Source: Wohlfahrtiimonas larvae (GTDB taxonomy: Bacteria > Pseudomonadota > Gammaproteobacteria > Cardiobacteriales > Wohlfahrtiimonadaceae). Taken from it: 64,000 bases of DNA. The translations under genes and the position numbers were made by a program. The stretch's first letter is position 1. Each line of letters opens with the position of its first letter. Of the stretch, positions 7,348 through 16,478 are shown piece after piece. The stretch is from contig NZ_BAABKE010000001.1 in NCBI RefSeq assembly GCF_039543665.1, forward strand, positions 62,001 to 126,000, written 5' to 3'. The notes under the pieces are model-generated. The model saw nothing but the letters and a program-made list of their open reading frames with translations. It was not told the origin of the DNA and did no database searches.

Positions 7348-10300
7348 ATGGCTCGCTTTTTTATAGATCGCCCCATTTTTTCATGGGTAATAGCGATACT
7401 GACAATATTCCTTGGGGTATTGGCAGTACGATCATTACCCGTAGCTCAATATCCAGAGATTGCACCGACTCAGGTAACAATTATTGGTAACTATCCTGGT
7501 GCTAGTGCCAGCACGATAGAAAATACAGTAACTCAGGTTATTGAGCAAAATTTATCTGGCTTAGATGGTTTCCGCTATATGAGTGCGGAAAGTACAAGTC
7601 AGGGGTCATTTGAAATTACGCTAACGTTTAATCAGGGCGTTGATCCTGATATGGCGCAAGTTCAGGTGCAGAATAAAATTCAAAAAGCGCTTCCTACATT
7701 GCCCCAAGACGTACAGCGTCAAGGTGTATCAGTAGAGAAAACGTCAGGTTCTTTCTTCATTGTTGTGAGTTATTATTCAACTGATGGTAGATATGATGGT
7801 TCTGATATTGGTGACTTTGTAAATACTAATATTAAAGATCCTATAAGCCGTATTGATGGTATTGGTTCTATTCAGTTCTTCGGCTCAGGTTATGCAATGC
7901 GTGTTTGGTTAGATCCATATTTATTGTATAAGTATGAGATGACTCCTATGGATGTTTTAGCAGCAATCCAAGAGCAAAATGCGCAAGTGGCATTTGGTCA
8001 AGTGGGTGATGCGCCATTTGTCCCTGGCCAAGAAATTAACTTCACAATTACAGCACAAACTCAATTAGAAACAGTTGAGGAATTTGAAAAGATTCAGCTT
8101 CGAGTGAATGAAGATGGTAGTCAGGTATTATTATCTGATGTGGCACGTTTAGAGTTAACCGGTGAAATTTCAAGTTTTACTTCTAAGTTTAATAACTTGA
8201 ATGCTGCAGGTTTAGGATTGAAATTGGCTTCTGGTGCAAACGCATTGGATACCGCAAGAACTGTTAAAGCAACATTGGATGAGTTGGCAGTATTGTTACC
8301 AGAAGGTATGGCTTATACATATCCTTATGATACGACACCATTTGTTGAGGTATCCATTAAAAGTGTTGTTGCAACTTTGATAGAAGCAGTGGCATTAGTA
8401 TTTATAGTAATGTATTTGTTCTTACGTAATTTAAGAGCAACAATTATCCCAACATTAGCTATTCCTGTTGTATTGGCTGGTGTATTTATAATTCTAGATG
8501 CATTAGGTTTTACACTGAATACCTTAACGTTATTTGCAATGGTATTGGCGATAGGGCTACTGGTGGATGATGCGATTGTTGTTGTAGAAAACGTTGAACG
8601 CTTGATGGAAGAGGAACATCTATCTCCATTAGAAGCAACTCGTAAGTCGATGGATCAAATTACTGGGGCATTGGTTGGTATTGCTGTAGTATTATCAGCT
8701 GTATTCGTTCCAATGGCATTCTTAGGTGGTGCATCAGGGATTATTTATAAACAGTTCTCAATTACGATTATTGCATCGATGTCATTGTCTGTTATCTTTG
8801 CGATTATTTTTACAGCGCCACTGTGTGCGACTTTATTAAAGCCACATGGTTATGTTTCACAATCACCTATTGCTAAGTTTTTTGCGCCAATTGGCCGTTT
8901 AGTTAACTGGCCTGTTACTAAATTTAATAATGGTTTTGATGTTTTAAATGATAAGTATAAGTCTGCGGCTAATCATGCGGTGACAAAACCAAAAAGATAT
9001 TTAGCGGTATTTGGTGCGATTTTGGTTATGTTGTATTTTGGCTTTGTTCGTTTGCCATCAAGTTTCTTACCTGATGAAGATCAGGGGATCATGATCGGTA
9101 TGGTGATTGGGCCAGACGGTTCTTCTTTAGAAACTACGGATCAATTACTGGAACAAATTTCAGCGCATGTTGTGGAAAACGAAAAAGATTCTATTGAAGC
9201 AATTATGTCAATCAGTGGTTTTAGTTTCAGTGGTCGTGGTGCTAAGCATGGTACTTTCTTCTTGAAATTAAAAGATTGGGGAGTACGTACTAAGCCAGAG
9301 CAACAGGTGGATGCAATTCAGGCTCGTATGTTGTCATATTTACAGACAATTCCTGGGACGCAAGGTTTCGTATTCTCGCCACCTGCGATTATTGAGCTAG
9401 GAACAGCAACAGGTGTTTCATTTACATTGCAGAATATTTTGAATATACCACATGATCAATTCATGGAAGAAGTTGGGAAGTTTTTAGGGATTGTTGCATC
9501 TCAATCAAAAACGATGAATGTAGCAACATTACGCCCATCAGGTGAATTTGATGCGCCACAATTATATGTTAATGTTGACCAAGAAAAGGCTAGAGCATTG
9601 CAGGTTACTGTGGAAGATTTGAACAACTCATTGGCAATTGCATGGGGTAGTTTGTATGTAAATGACTTTGTTGATCGTGGTCGAATTAAGAAAGTGATCA
9701 TACAAGGTGATGCGGAATATAGAATGCAGCCGGAAGATTTTGAAAAATGGTATGTTCGTAACAAGATGGGTAAAATGGTTCCTTTCAGTGCTTTTGCAAG
9801 TACAGAGTGGATCACAGGTTCGCCAGCGCTTAAACGTTTTAATGGTTATCCATCCTTCCCATTATCTATTGAAGCAAAACCAGGTCTAAGTACGGGTGCT
9901 GTGATGGATGAAATCGAATCAATCACTGAACAATATTTAGATGGCGTACGAGTTCAGTGGATGGATACTTCATATGAAGAAAAACAAATGGGTAATATGC
10001 AGGTTTATTTATATGCAATTTCAGTATTTGTTATTTTCTTAAGCTTGGCAGCATTATATGAGTCATGGTCTATTCCATTTGCAGTTATTTTAACATTACC
10101 TGTTGGTGCTTTAGGTGCCCTGGTTGCTGCTAATGGTTTTGGTATTGAAAATAACGTATATTTCCAAGTTGGTTTATTGACGGTGCTTGGATTGACCTCA
10201 AAAAATGCGATCTTGATTATTGAATTTGCTAGGGAGTTGGTGGCTGAAGGTAAAAATATCATTCAAGCAACAGTTGAAGCTGCCCATTTACGTTTACGTC

Positions 10301-10509
10301 CTATCATTATGACATCATTGGCATTTGGTTTTGGTGTATTGCCAATGGCTATTAGTAGTGGTGCTGGTTCAGGTGCACGTAATGTTGTAGGTTTAACTGT
10401 AATCGGTGGTATGATTGGTGGTACAGTTTTAGTCTTATATTACGCACCAGTATTCTTCTCTCTCATTGGTAAAGGTTTAGAGAAGAAAGCAGAAAAAGCA
10501 CAAGATTAA
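7348..10509 (+). CDS. acrB: RND multidrug efflux transporter (AcrB/HAE1 type)
   Basis: A 1053-residue inner-membrane pump of normal HAE1 length. It begins MARFFIDRPIFSWVIAI, the family hallmark, and has the TM4 proton-relay pair in GLLVDDAIVVVENVERLM and the TM10/11 region with SKNAILIIEFARE. Two large periplasmic loops (porter and docking domains) occupy about residues 30-335 and 560-865. It uses the proton gradient to expel drugs, detergents or dyes. A GAAGGAG ribosome site precedes the start. An intrinsic terminator follows. Confidence 0.96.
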   Translation: MARFFIDRPIFSWVIAILTIFLGVLAVRSLPVAQYPEIAPTQVTIIGNYPGASASTIENTVTQVIEQNLSGLDGFRYMSAESTSQGSFEITLTFNQGVDPDMAQVQVQNKIQKALPTLPQDVQRQGVSVEKTSGSFFIVVSYYSTDGRYDGSDIGDFVNTNIKDPISRIDGIGSIQFFGSGYAMRVWLDPYLLYKYEMTPMDVLAAIQEQNAQVAFGQVGDAPFVPGQEINFTITAQTQLETVEEFEKIQLRVNEDGSQVLLSDVARLELTGEISSFTSKFNNLNAAGLGLKLASGANALDTARTVKATLDELAVLLPEGMAYTYPYDTTPFVEVSIKSVVATLIEAVALVFIVMYLFLRNLRATIIPTLAIPVVLAGVFIILDALGFTLNTLTLFAMVLAIGLLVDDAIVVVENVERLMEEEHLSPLEATRKSMDQITGALVGIAVVLSAVFVPMAFLGGASGIIYKQFSITIIASMSLSVIFAIIFTAPLCATLLKPHGYVSQSPIAKFFAPIGRLVNWPVTKFNNGFDVLNDKYKSAANHAVTKPKRYLAVFGAILVMLYFGFVRLPSSFLPDEDQGIMIGMVIGPDGSSLETTDQLLEQISAHVVENEKDSIEAIMSISGFSFSGRGAKHGTFFLKLKDWGVRTKPEQQVDAIQARMLSYLQTIPGTQGFVFSPPAIIELGTATGVSFTLQNILNIPHDQFMEEVGKFLGIVASQSKTMNVATLRPSGEFDAPQLYVNVDQEKARALQVTVEDLNNSLAIAWGSLYVNDFVDRGRIKKVIIQGDAEYRMQPEDFEKWYVRNKMGKMVPFSAFASTEWITGSPALKRFNGYPSFPLSIEAKPGLSTGAVMDEIESITEQYLDGVRVQWMDTSYEEKQMGNMQVYLYAISVFVIFLSLAALYESWSIPFAVILTLPVGALGALVAANGFGIENNVYFQVGLLTVLGLTSKNAILIIEFARELVAEGKNIIQATVEAAHLRLRPIIMTSLAFGFGVLPMAISSGAGSGARNVVGLTVIGGMIGGTVLVLYYAPVFFSLIGKGLEKKAEKAQD

Positions 10510-10528
10510 ATTTTAAATAGTTAGTATA

Positions 10529-10556
10529 AGGCCACCTTCGGGTGGCTTTAATTTTA
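10529..10556 (+). terminator. Terminator of the acrAB operon
   Basis: GCCACC-TTCG-GGTGGC (10531-10546), a stable UUCG-type tetraloop hairpin, followed by TTTAATTTT. Confidence 0.8.
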
Positions 10557-10561
10557 GGCAC

Positions 10562-10606
10562 AAAAAAATCATGCCAATTTTGTATGAATACTGATTGGCA
10601 TGATTT
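10562..10606 (-). terminator. Terminator of cysS-DUF493 (minus strand)
   Basis: Perfect 13-bp arms AAATCATGCCAAT (10566-10578) and ATTGGCATGATTT (10594-10606) with a 15-nt loop. On the minus strand the stem runs into the T-tract formed by the A-run 10562-10568. Confidence 0.75.
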
Positions 10607-10630
10607 AATGTGAGGTTAATTAATTTTGTA

Positions 10631-10906
10631 TTACAACGCCCAAAGTACGCGTTCTTCTGCTTTTAGTAATGCATAAACCTGATCAATATCCTCTTGAGTT
10701 TCGACCCAAACATCTATAGATAGAGAAATATATTTATCTGATTTACTCATCAAGCGTTTAATTTTTGAGCCATCGATTTTGGGATCAACTTGTTTTAAAA
10801 TTTCAACAATATCATTTTCAAATTCTTCAGTATTTAAACCTGTAACTTTGAATAGAAAATGGGTTGGAAATTCTACTAAGGGTTCTTTAGTTTCTGGATT
10901 GATCAT
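10631..10906 (-). CDS. DUF493/YbeD-family protein
   Basis: A 91-residue protein matching the YbeD (DUF493) family, an ACT-like alpha/beta fold. Recognisable features are FPTHFLFKVTGLN near residue 14, the KSDKYISLSIDVWVETQEDIDQVYALL core and the terminal RVLWAL, a near-universal ending in this family. In enterics ybeD sits beside lipB; here it follows cysS by 16 nt and shares its terminator. Molecular function is not established. Confidence 0.88.
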   Translation of the reverse strand: MINPETKEPLVEFPTHFLFKVTGLNTEEFENDIVEILKQVDPKIDGSKIKRLMSKSDKYISLSIDVWVETQEDIDQVYALLKAEERVLWAL

Positions 10907-10922
10907 AATGAGTTCCTTTTAT

Positions 10923-12299
10923 TTAATTTGTTTCTCTGCGCCATGTTGTTTTGCCTTGCTTATCTTCTAAAACAACATTGCGAGCTTTTAATTCATCACG
11001 AATGCGATCTGATTCTGCCCAATCTTTATTGGCACGTGCTTCGTTGCGCTTGATAATCAATGCTTCGATGATTTCTGAATCATCATCCGATTGATTGGGT
11101 ACGCTTTTCAAAAATTGATCAGGATTTGCATCTAAAATGCCTAAGACATTACCTAAAGTTTTCAATATAACGTAATCTTTTGGATCATGATTCTTGTTAT
11201 ATAAGTTTGCAGCTTCAAACAATAAATCAATTGCTTGTGGTGTATTGAAGTCATCATCCATTACTTCTGCAAAGCGTACAGCAATTGGGTGATTGGCATC
11301 AAACTCTGGCAATGATTCAGGAGCGTCATTCAGTGCTGTATATAAGCGGCGTAAACCATTCCAAGCTTGATTCAATAATTCATCTGAATAGTTCACATGC
11401 GTACGATAATGACTGTTCAACATAAAGAAACGAATCACTTCAGCAGGGAAGTATTTCAATACATCGCGAATCGTGAAGAAGTTGCCAAGAGATTTACTCA
11501 TTTTCTCATTGTTGATGTTGATGAAGCCATTATGCATCCAATAGTTTGCCATGGGGTGATCATGATAACCTTCAGATTGTGCAATTTCACATTCATGATG
11601 TGGAAATTTTAAATCCATACCGCCGCCATGAATATCAAAATGGCTACCCAAAGCTTCTTTACTCATGACGGAACATTCAATGTGCCAACCAGGGCGACCA
11701 TTGCCCCAAGGTGATTCCCAAAATGGTTCGTTAGGTTTTGCGCGCTTCCACAATACGAAATCTAAAGGATCTTCCTTTTTAGATTCCACTTCAACACGCT
11801 CACCTGAGCGGAGTTCATCAATATTTTGATTAGATAACTTTCCATAATCTTTAAAGCGACGCACACGATAGTAAACATCGCCATCAGGCACAGCATAAGC
11901 GAGATCTTTTTCAATTAAGCCACTGATCAATTCAATCATGCCTGCAACAGCTTCCGTTGCTTTTGGCTCTGTATCAGGAGCCAATACATTCAATGCAGCG
12001 CAATCTTCATGCATTGCTTGAATGAATTCATTGGTTAATTCTTGGATCGTTACGCCACGTTCATTCGCACGCGCAATAATTTTATCATCAATATCAGTAA
12101 TATTACGTACGAAATGAACATCAAAACCTTTATGCATCAAATAACGGCGAATCATGTCAAATGAGATCAACGAACGCGCATGACCGATGTGACAGTAATC
12201 ATAAACTGTCATTCCGCATACATACATACGAATTTTGTTGGGCTCAATGGGGATGAAATTCTCGTGTTTTCTCGTTAGACTATTAAAAATCGTGAGCAT
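10923..12299 (-). CDS. cysS: Cysteinyl-tRNA synthetase
   Basis: A 458-residue class I synthetase charging tRNA-Cys. The HIGH motif is at 37-40 (YDYCHIGHARS) and KMSKSLGNF is near residue 266. Zinc ligands are visible: Cys28 (YVCGMTVYD), the Cys in WHIECSVMS and the His/Cys in HHECEIAQSE. The C-terminal anticodon-binding helical domain ends in the conserved ADxIRDELKARNVVLEDKQGKTTWRR pattern. It is the first gene of a two-gene operon with the DUF493 gene. Confidence 0.97.
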   Translation of the reverse strand: MLTIFNSLTRKHENFIPIEPNKIRMYVCGMTVYDYCHIGHARSLISFDMIRRYLMHKGFDVHFVRNITDIDDKIIARANERGVTIQELTNEFIQAMHEDCAALNVLAPDTEPKATEAVAGMIELISGLIEKDLAYAVPDGDVYYRVRRFKDYGKLSNQNIDELRSGERVEVESKKEDPLDFVLWKRAKPNEPFWESPWGNGRPGWHIECSVMSKEALGSHFDIHGGGMDLKFPHHECEIAQSEGYHDHPMANYWMHNGFININNEKMSKSLGNFFTIRDVLKYFPAEVIRFFMLNSHYRTHVNYSDELLNQAWNGLRRLYTALNDAPESLPEFDANHPIAVRFAEVMDDDFNTPQAIDLLFEAANLYNKNHDPKDYVILKTLGNVLGILDANPDQFLKSVPNQSDDDSEIIEALIIKRNEARANKDWAESDRIRDELKARNVVLEDKQGKTTWRRETN

Positions 12300-12446
12300 A
12301 AAATGATTCCGAATGAAATAAAGATAATTGTATAGCTTAACATGATGGGGGCGTTTATGATTGATTCAAGAGAATAACGCTTGGAAAAATATCAGATTGA
12401 TATATTCTTTAAAGCAATAACTTAAAAATATGATTAAAGGAGACAA

Positions 12447-14063
12447 ATGCTACTCCATTCAGTAGAAATTCAAGGCTTTAAGGGAATTAAAGACCTTTAT
12501 ATGAATTTTAATAGCGATATCAGTGTATTGATTGGCGAAAATAGTTGGGGGTCATCTAGTTTATTATCTGCTCTTGCTGTGATTACAAAAGAAAATTTTT
12601 TATATAATTGTCAGGATCATGATTTTTATTATGAGGAAGATTGTGCAGAAGAGTGCTTGAGTTTACGATTTACTTATATTGAAAATCCTTTAATTGCCGA
12701 TGAGTCATTACAAGTCTATCCTGAATTGTCAGAAGTTAGTTATTTTTCTCATCAAATTCGTAAGCAAGTGATTTGTTACCAAGTCACTGCTAATCGTGTA
12801 GATAAAGTCATTACAACTCGGCACCATTTTATTGATGAAGATGGCGCTATTCTAGAGGTTGATAATTTTCCAATACGCTTACGTCGCTTGTTGGATATTA
12901 GTCCATTGATTATTTTTAGAAGTAATCGGCTTTATAAGCCCATTCTTAAAAATGAGGATCAGCGTGTCAAAGCTTTTTATGACTTGCTAATACAGCAATT
13001 TTCAGAGGAAAATAGCCGTTTAACTGAACGAGAGTTAAAACAAGGTTTATACGCGGCAACTTTGTTATTAACTTATTATCTTGTCAATAATAAACAGGAT
13101 GAAGAGTATATTAGAAAGCCTACCTTAGAAGATTGGCAGGTTTTGGATAAAATTAATGATCTGTTAGATCAGATGGATAATACGACCACTCGTCATGTCA
13201 TGATGAAGTTATTTTCTAGTATTATTTTTTATCGCATGGGTTATGCATTGCCTGAAGATGCTTTACCAATTTTATGTATTAAAAACTTTGGTAATACACA
13301 TCCTATTGTGACTTCTGTTGGTATGCGTTTATTGAATAATATACCCGTACAAAAAATTTTAACGAGCAATACTAGTGATTTAATACCAATGTTAACACTG
13401 CCTAATATTATTCGTATTTCAAGATCGGCGTCAGAGATTGCTGTCAATCAAGTCTTACCTAAAGAGCTAAGCGCTAGTACAAATCGTAAAGTACTTTTTC
13501 ATATTTTTCATCGTCGACCAATTGCATTATTTGCACGCTGCTGGTTTTTAGTGGAAGGGGAAACAGAAATTTGGTTATTACGAGAGTTAGCTGAGATTTG
13601 TGGCCACAATTTAAATGCTGAAGGCATTGCTTTAGTGGAATTTGCGCAGTGTGGTGTTTTACCGTTAATTGAGTATGCAGAAGCAATGGGTATAGAATGG
13701 TATGTAATGTCTGATGGTGATGCTGCGGGGAGACATTACGCTAAAACTGTACGTTCATATTGTCAGGATAAAGAGACTTATTATCGTCATATGACACAAT
13801 TACCTGCTCGAGATATTGAAAATTTCTTATTTCAAAAAGGTTTCAGTTCTGTTTACAAAGAGATTGCTTATGGTTCATCTGAATTTATGAATATTCCTGT
13901 CCATGAGATTATTCAAAAGGCAATTCAAAAAAGTTCCAAGCCAGATTTAGCATTAGCTGTTTGTGATTACGCAAGAGTACGTGGTGCAAGAGCAATTCCT
14001 AATCTGTTACAAAAAACATTTAAGAAAGTGATAGATTTATCTAAAGGATCGATGTCGGATTAA
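12447..14063 (+). CDS. ybjD: OLD/YbjD-family protein with degenerate ATPase and intact Toprim domain
   Basis: A 538-residue homologue of E. coli YbjD, an overcoming-lysogenization-defect family protein (ABC/SMC-like ATPase fused to a Toprim nuclease domain). The P-loop at residues 30-38 reads GENSWGSSS: the catalytic Lys of GxxxxGK(S/T) is Ser36. The Walker B area (about 275-286, ILCIKNFGNTHP) has none of the expected acidic residues. The Toprim domain is well kept: LVEGETE (Glu370) and MSDGDAAG (Asp423, Asp425), then a basic tail. It is a single gene, divergent from cysS, with AGGAG before ATG 12447. It could be a nuclease that no longer uses ATP, or an inactive structural protein. Family assignment is sure; activity is not. 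Confidence 0.85.
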   Translation: MLLHSVEIQGFKGIKDLYMNFNSDISVLIGENSWGSSSLLSALAVITKENFLYNCQDHDFYYEEDCAEECLSLRFTYIENPLIADESLQVYPELSEVSYFSHQIRKQVICYQVTANRVDKVITTRHHFIDEDGAILEVDNFPIRLRRLLDISPLIIFRSNRLYKPILKNEDQRVKAFYDLLIQQFSEENSRLTERELKQGLYAATLLLTYYLVNNKQDEEYIRKPTLEDWQVLDKINDLLDQMDNTTTRHVMMKLFSSIIFYRMGYALPEDALPILCIKNFGNTHPIVTSVGMRLLNNIPVQKILTSNTSDLIPMLTLPNIIRISRSASEIAVNQVLPKELSASTNRKVLFHIFHRRPIALFARCWFLVEGETEIWLLRELAEICGHNLNAEGIALVEFAQCGVLPLIEYAEAMGIEWYVMSDGDAAGRHYAKTVRSYCQDKETYYRHMTQLPARDIENFLFQKGFSSVYKEIAYGSSEFMNIPVHEIIQKAIQKSSKPDLALAVCDYARVRGARAIPNLLQKTFKKVIDLSKGSMSD

Positions 14064-14094
14064 GTGATTTGTATTATAATAAAGCGTTGTTATG

Positions 14095-14122
14095 CTTTAG
14101 CTTTGGTGACGCAAAGTTAAAG
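14095..14122 (+). repeat. Inverted repeat downstream of the YbjD-like gene
   Basis: CTTTAGCTTTG (14095-14105) pairs with CAAAGTTAAAG (14112-14122) apart from one G-U, with a 6-nt loop. No T-run follows, so it is not a canonical terminator. It lies about 140 bp before the peroxiredoxin start. Confidence 0.4.
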
Positions 14123-14259
14123 TAAGGGATGATAGATTAAAATCTTAAATAACGCATGTTTAGTATTTTAATAGGTAATTCCCTTGTATATGTTGGTTTA
14201 AGTATATAGTATGTTCACGTCAATTATTTTTCGTTCAATTAACTTAAAGGAGTATTAAC

Positions 14260-14835
14260 ATGGATGTTGATTTTACTTTTGGTAACTCAAAAACTGTTGG
14301 TGACCGTTTAGATGCTTTCGAAGTAACAGGTGTTAAACCAGGTTTTAACCATCACGAAGAAGACGGCGTATCTGCGTTTGAAACAATCAATGAAAAATCT
14401 TTCCCAGGTAAATGGAAGGTTATCTATTTCTATCCAAAAGATTTCACATTTGTTTGTCCTACAGAAATCGTTGCTTTTGATAAATTAGCAAAAGATTTCG
14501 AAGATCGTGATGCTGTATTAATGGGCGGTAGCGTGGATAACGAATTCTGTAAATTGGCTTGGAGACGTGATCATAAAGATTTAGACAAATTAGGCCATTA
14601 CTCATTCGCTGACGTTAAAGGTGAATTAGTAGATATGTTAGGTATTCGTGATCAAGAAGCTGGTGTTGCATTGCGTGCGACATTCATCGTAGATCCAGAT
14701 AACGTTATTCAACACGTTTCTGTAAACGGTTTGAACGTTGGTCGTAATCCTAATGAAGTTTTACGTATCTTGGATGCGTTACAAACTGATGAATTATGCC
14801 CATGTAATCGTGCAGTAGGCGGCGAAACTCTATAA
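14260..14835 (+). CDS. 2-Cys peroxiredoxin (AhpC/TSA family)
   Basis: A 191-residue thiol peroxidase reducing H2O2 and organic hydroperoxides. The peroxidatic Cys66 lies in FTFVCPTEI and the catalytic Arg in the GVALRATFIVDPD segment. The C-terminus has a Cys-Pro-Cys (Cys180, Cys182) in DELCPCNRAVGG, in place of the single resolving Cys-Pro of E. coli AhpC. This resembles the AhpC subgroup with extra cysteines, such as the AhpD-coupled types, so the electron donor is uncertain. No ahpF or ahpD neighbour is present. AAAGGAG ribosome site; separate transcription unit with its own terminator. Confidence 0.93.
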   Translation: MDVDFTFGNSKTVGDRLDAFEVTGVKPGFNHHEEDGVSAFETINEKSFPGKWKVIYFYPKDFTFVCPTEIVAFDKLAKDFEDRDAVLMGGSVDNEFCKLAWRRDHKDLDKLGHYSFADVKGELVDMLGIRDQEAGVALRATFIVDPDNVIQHVSVNGLNVGRNPNEVLRILDALQTDELCPCNRAVGGETL

Positions 14836-14860
14836 TTTGAGTTTTCCAAAAGCATAATGA

Positions 14861-14885
14861 AAACCACGCGAAAGCGTGGTTTTTT
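14861..14885. terminator. Bidirectional terminator between peroxiredoxin and xerC
   Basis: AAACCACGC-GAAA-GCGTGGTTT hairpin with a GNRA tetraloop and a six-base T-run, located between convergent genes. Confidence 0.85.
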
Positions 14886-14898
14886 ATTGCAATCACAT

Positions 14899-15804
14899 TT
14901 ATTTTTTAGATTTTTTCTTAGCGCGCGGATGTGCTGAATCGAATACTTTAGATAAGTGACCAAAATCTAGATGTGTATAAACCTGTGTTGTAGATATATC
15001 CGCATGGCCCAATAATTCCTGTACAGAACGAATATCTTGGCTCGATTCTAAAACATGGGTTGCCATTGAGTGGCGGAACATGTGAGGATTCACTTTTAAG
15101 CCTTTGCCAAGTTTGCTAGCAATATGTTTCACTCGATTACTGACTTGCCTGCTTGTGAGGCGATTGCCTCGTTGTGTGATGAATAATGCATTATCTAGCT
15201 TCATCCATTGATCTCGAATTGTGAGCCATCTCTGTAACGCCTCTTTAGCCTTATTTCCTAATGGTACAATACGATCTTTACCGCCTTTACCATCTATAAT
15301 GCGAATCTCATTAGCAGAGAGAGAGATGTGTTTCGTATCTAATGCAGTAAGTTCTGATAAGCGTACGCCAGAACTATAAAATAGCTCACAAATGGCTAAA
15401 TCTCGAATCTCTAAGGGATTATCAGGGTCAGGCATTTGATCCAATAATTCTTGAATTGTATCCACAGCAATGACTTTAGGTAAAGCTTGTTGTACTTTGG
15501 GCGTTTTCACTAATCTAGCAGGATTTGATGTAATGATTTCTTTGGATTCTAAGAAATCAAAAAATACACGAATACTAGCTAAATGAGTTTTTAAGCTTGT
15601 GAGGGATAGGCCATTTTTGTGACGATAAATAATATATTTCTGTAAACATGCTTGATCACATAACTGCCAAGTTTGAATATTATGCTCTGAGAGATATTCT
15701 GAAAGTTGTCGTAGAGTTAGAGATTTAACTTCAACACTTTTAGGACGATAGCGTTGAGAAAACTGATCTAAAAACTGATCAATATGAGTCAGTAAGTTAC
15801 TCAT
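14899..15804 (-). CDS. xerC: Site-specific tyrosine recombinase XerC
   Basis: A 301-residue phage-integrase-family recombinase that resolves chromosome dimers at dif with XerD. There is an N-terminal SAM-like core-binding domain (about 1-90) and a catalytic domain with Arg in SSGVRLSEL, Lys in GKGGKDR, HxxR in HMFRHSMATH, the GH of ELLGHADIS and Tyr in TTQVYTHLDF. The ending THLDFGHLSKVFDSAHPRAKKK fits XerC rather than XerD. It overlaps hslR by 8 nt at the end of a min operon; in many gammaproteobacteria xerC sits by dapF instead. A lysine-rich tail closes the protein. Confidence 0.93.
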   Translation of the reverse strand: MSNLLTHIDQFLDQFSQRYRPKSVEVKSLTLRQLSEYLSEHNIQTWQLCDQACLQKYIIYRHKNGLSLTSLKTHLASIRVFFDFLESKEIITSNPARLVKTPKVQQALPKVIAVDTIQELLDQMPDPDNPLEIRDLAICELFYSSGVRLSELTALDTKHISLSANEIRIIDGKGGKDRIVPLGNKAKEALQRWLTIRDQWMKLDNALFITQRGNRLTSRQVSNRVKHIASKLGKGLKVNPHMFRHSMATHVLESSQDIRSVQELLGHADISTTQVYTHLDFGHLSKVFDSAHPRAKKKSKK

Positions 15805-16165
15805 AGCCTTTACGCAATTCTCTTAAGCGCTGGCGATCTTTCTTATCAGGTGCTTTATCAGGTTTTGGATTGTGCACAAGCTTTTTCATTTCTCGATCTT
15901 CCATGCGTTTTGCTAAGCTTTCTTCTGTTTCATGGTAGAGTAGGGTGGCAACTTTTGCAGGGCCACGGATTTCGCTTAAATCATCCACAATCACAGTAAA
16001 AGTTTCACCAGCTTTTTGAATGATCAGGGTATCTTCAATCTTGATTGTGCGGGCAGGCTTAGCTCTGTCGCCATTGACTTGCACTTGATTTTTTTCAATG
16101 GCTTCAACAGCCAAGCGACGAGTTTTAAAAAATCTCGCCGCCCATAACCATTTATCGAGTCTCAT
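15797..16165 (-). CDS. hslR: Heat-shock protein 15, S4-domain RNA-binding protein
   Basis: A 122-residue Hsp15 homologue. The N-terminal S4 domain starts MRLDKWLWAARFFKTRRLA, with VQVNGDRAKPARTIKIED as the second half. The C-terminus is highly basic and ends in the family segment KxPDKKDRQRLRELRKGYE. Hsp15 binds 50S subunits carrying a blocked nascent chain and helps recycle them. Its start overlaps the minE stop by 1 nt and its end overlaps xerC, so it is co-translated with both. Confidence 0.92.
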   Translation of the reverse strand: MRLDKWLWAARFFKTRRLAVEAIEKNQVQVNGDRAKPARTIKIEDTLIIQKAGETFTVIVDDLSEIRGPAKVATLLYHETEESLAKRMEDREMKKLVHNPKPDKAPDKKDRQRLRELRKGYE

Positions 16166-16476
16166 TAGTTTTTTGTTGGTTGTTCTGATGTGTCTTCGCT
16201 TGCATCATCGTCTTGTTCATTCTCTAACAGAACGATATTCAGTTCTAGAACATCACAACCATCTTCTTTATCCATAGCAACTTTAATTTGATCACTATCA
16301 ATAGGCATATATTTTCGTACAACCTCTAAGATATCTCTTTGTAAGGCTTGTAAAAAATCAGGTTGCTGGGAAGGGGATCCTTGTGTTCTTTCGTGGGCAA
16401 CAATGATCTGCAAACGCTCTTTAGCGATTGAAGCGGTTGATGTCTTCTTTCTTCTTTTAAATAGCGCGCTAAACAT
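16165..16476 (-). CDS. minE: Cell-division topological specificity factor MinE
   Basis: A 103-residue protein that stimulates MinD ATPase and drives Min oscillation. The N-terminus (MFSALFKRRKK) is the membrane-targeting helix, followed by the anti-MinCD segment with AKERLQIIVAHER. The topological specificity domain spans about 35-88. An acidic tail rich in Asp/Glu extends past the usual end. It begins 2 nt after minD in a minCDE operon. Confidence 0.96.
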   Translation of the reverse strand: MFSALFKRRKKTSTASIAKERLQIIVAHERTQGSPSQQPDFLQALQRDILEVVRKYMPIDSDQIKVAMDKEDGCDVLELNIVLLENEQDDDASEDTSEQPTKN

Positions 16477-16478
16477 AA

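Noticed and set aside
14095..14122. Intrinsic terminator after the YbjD-like gene
   Set aside because: No T-tract after the hairpin; listed only as an inverted repeat.
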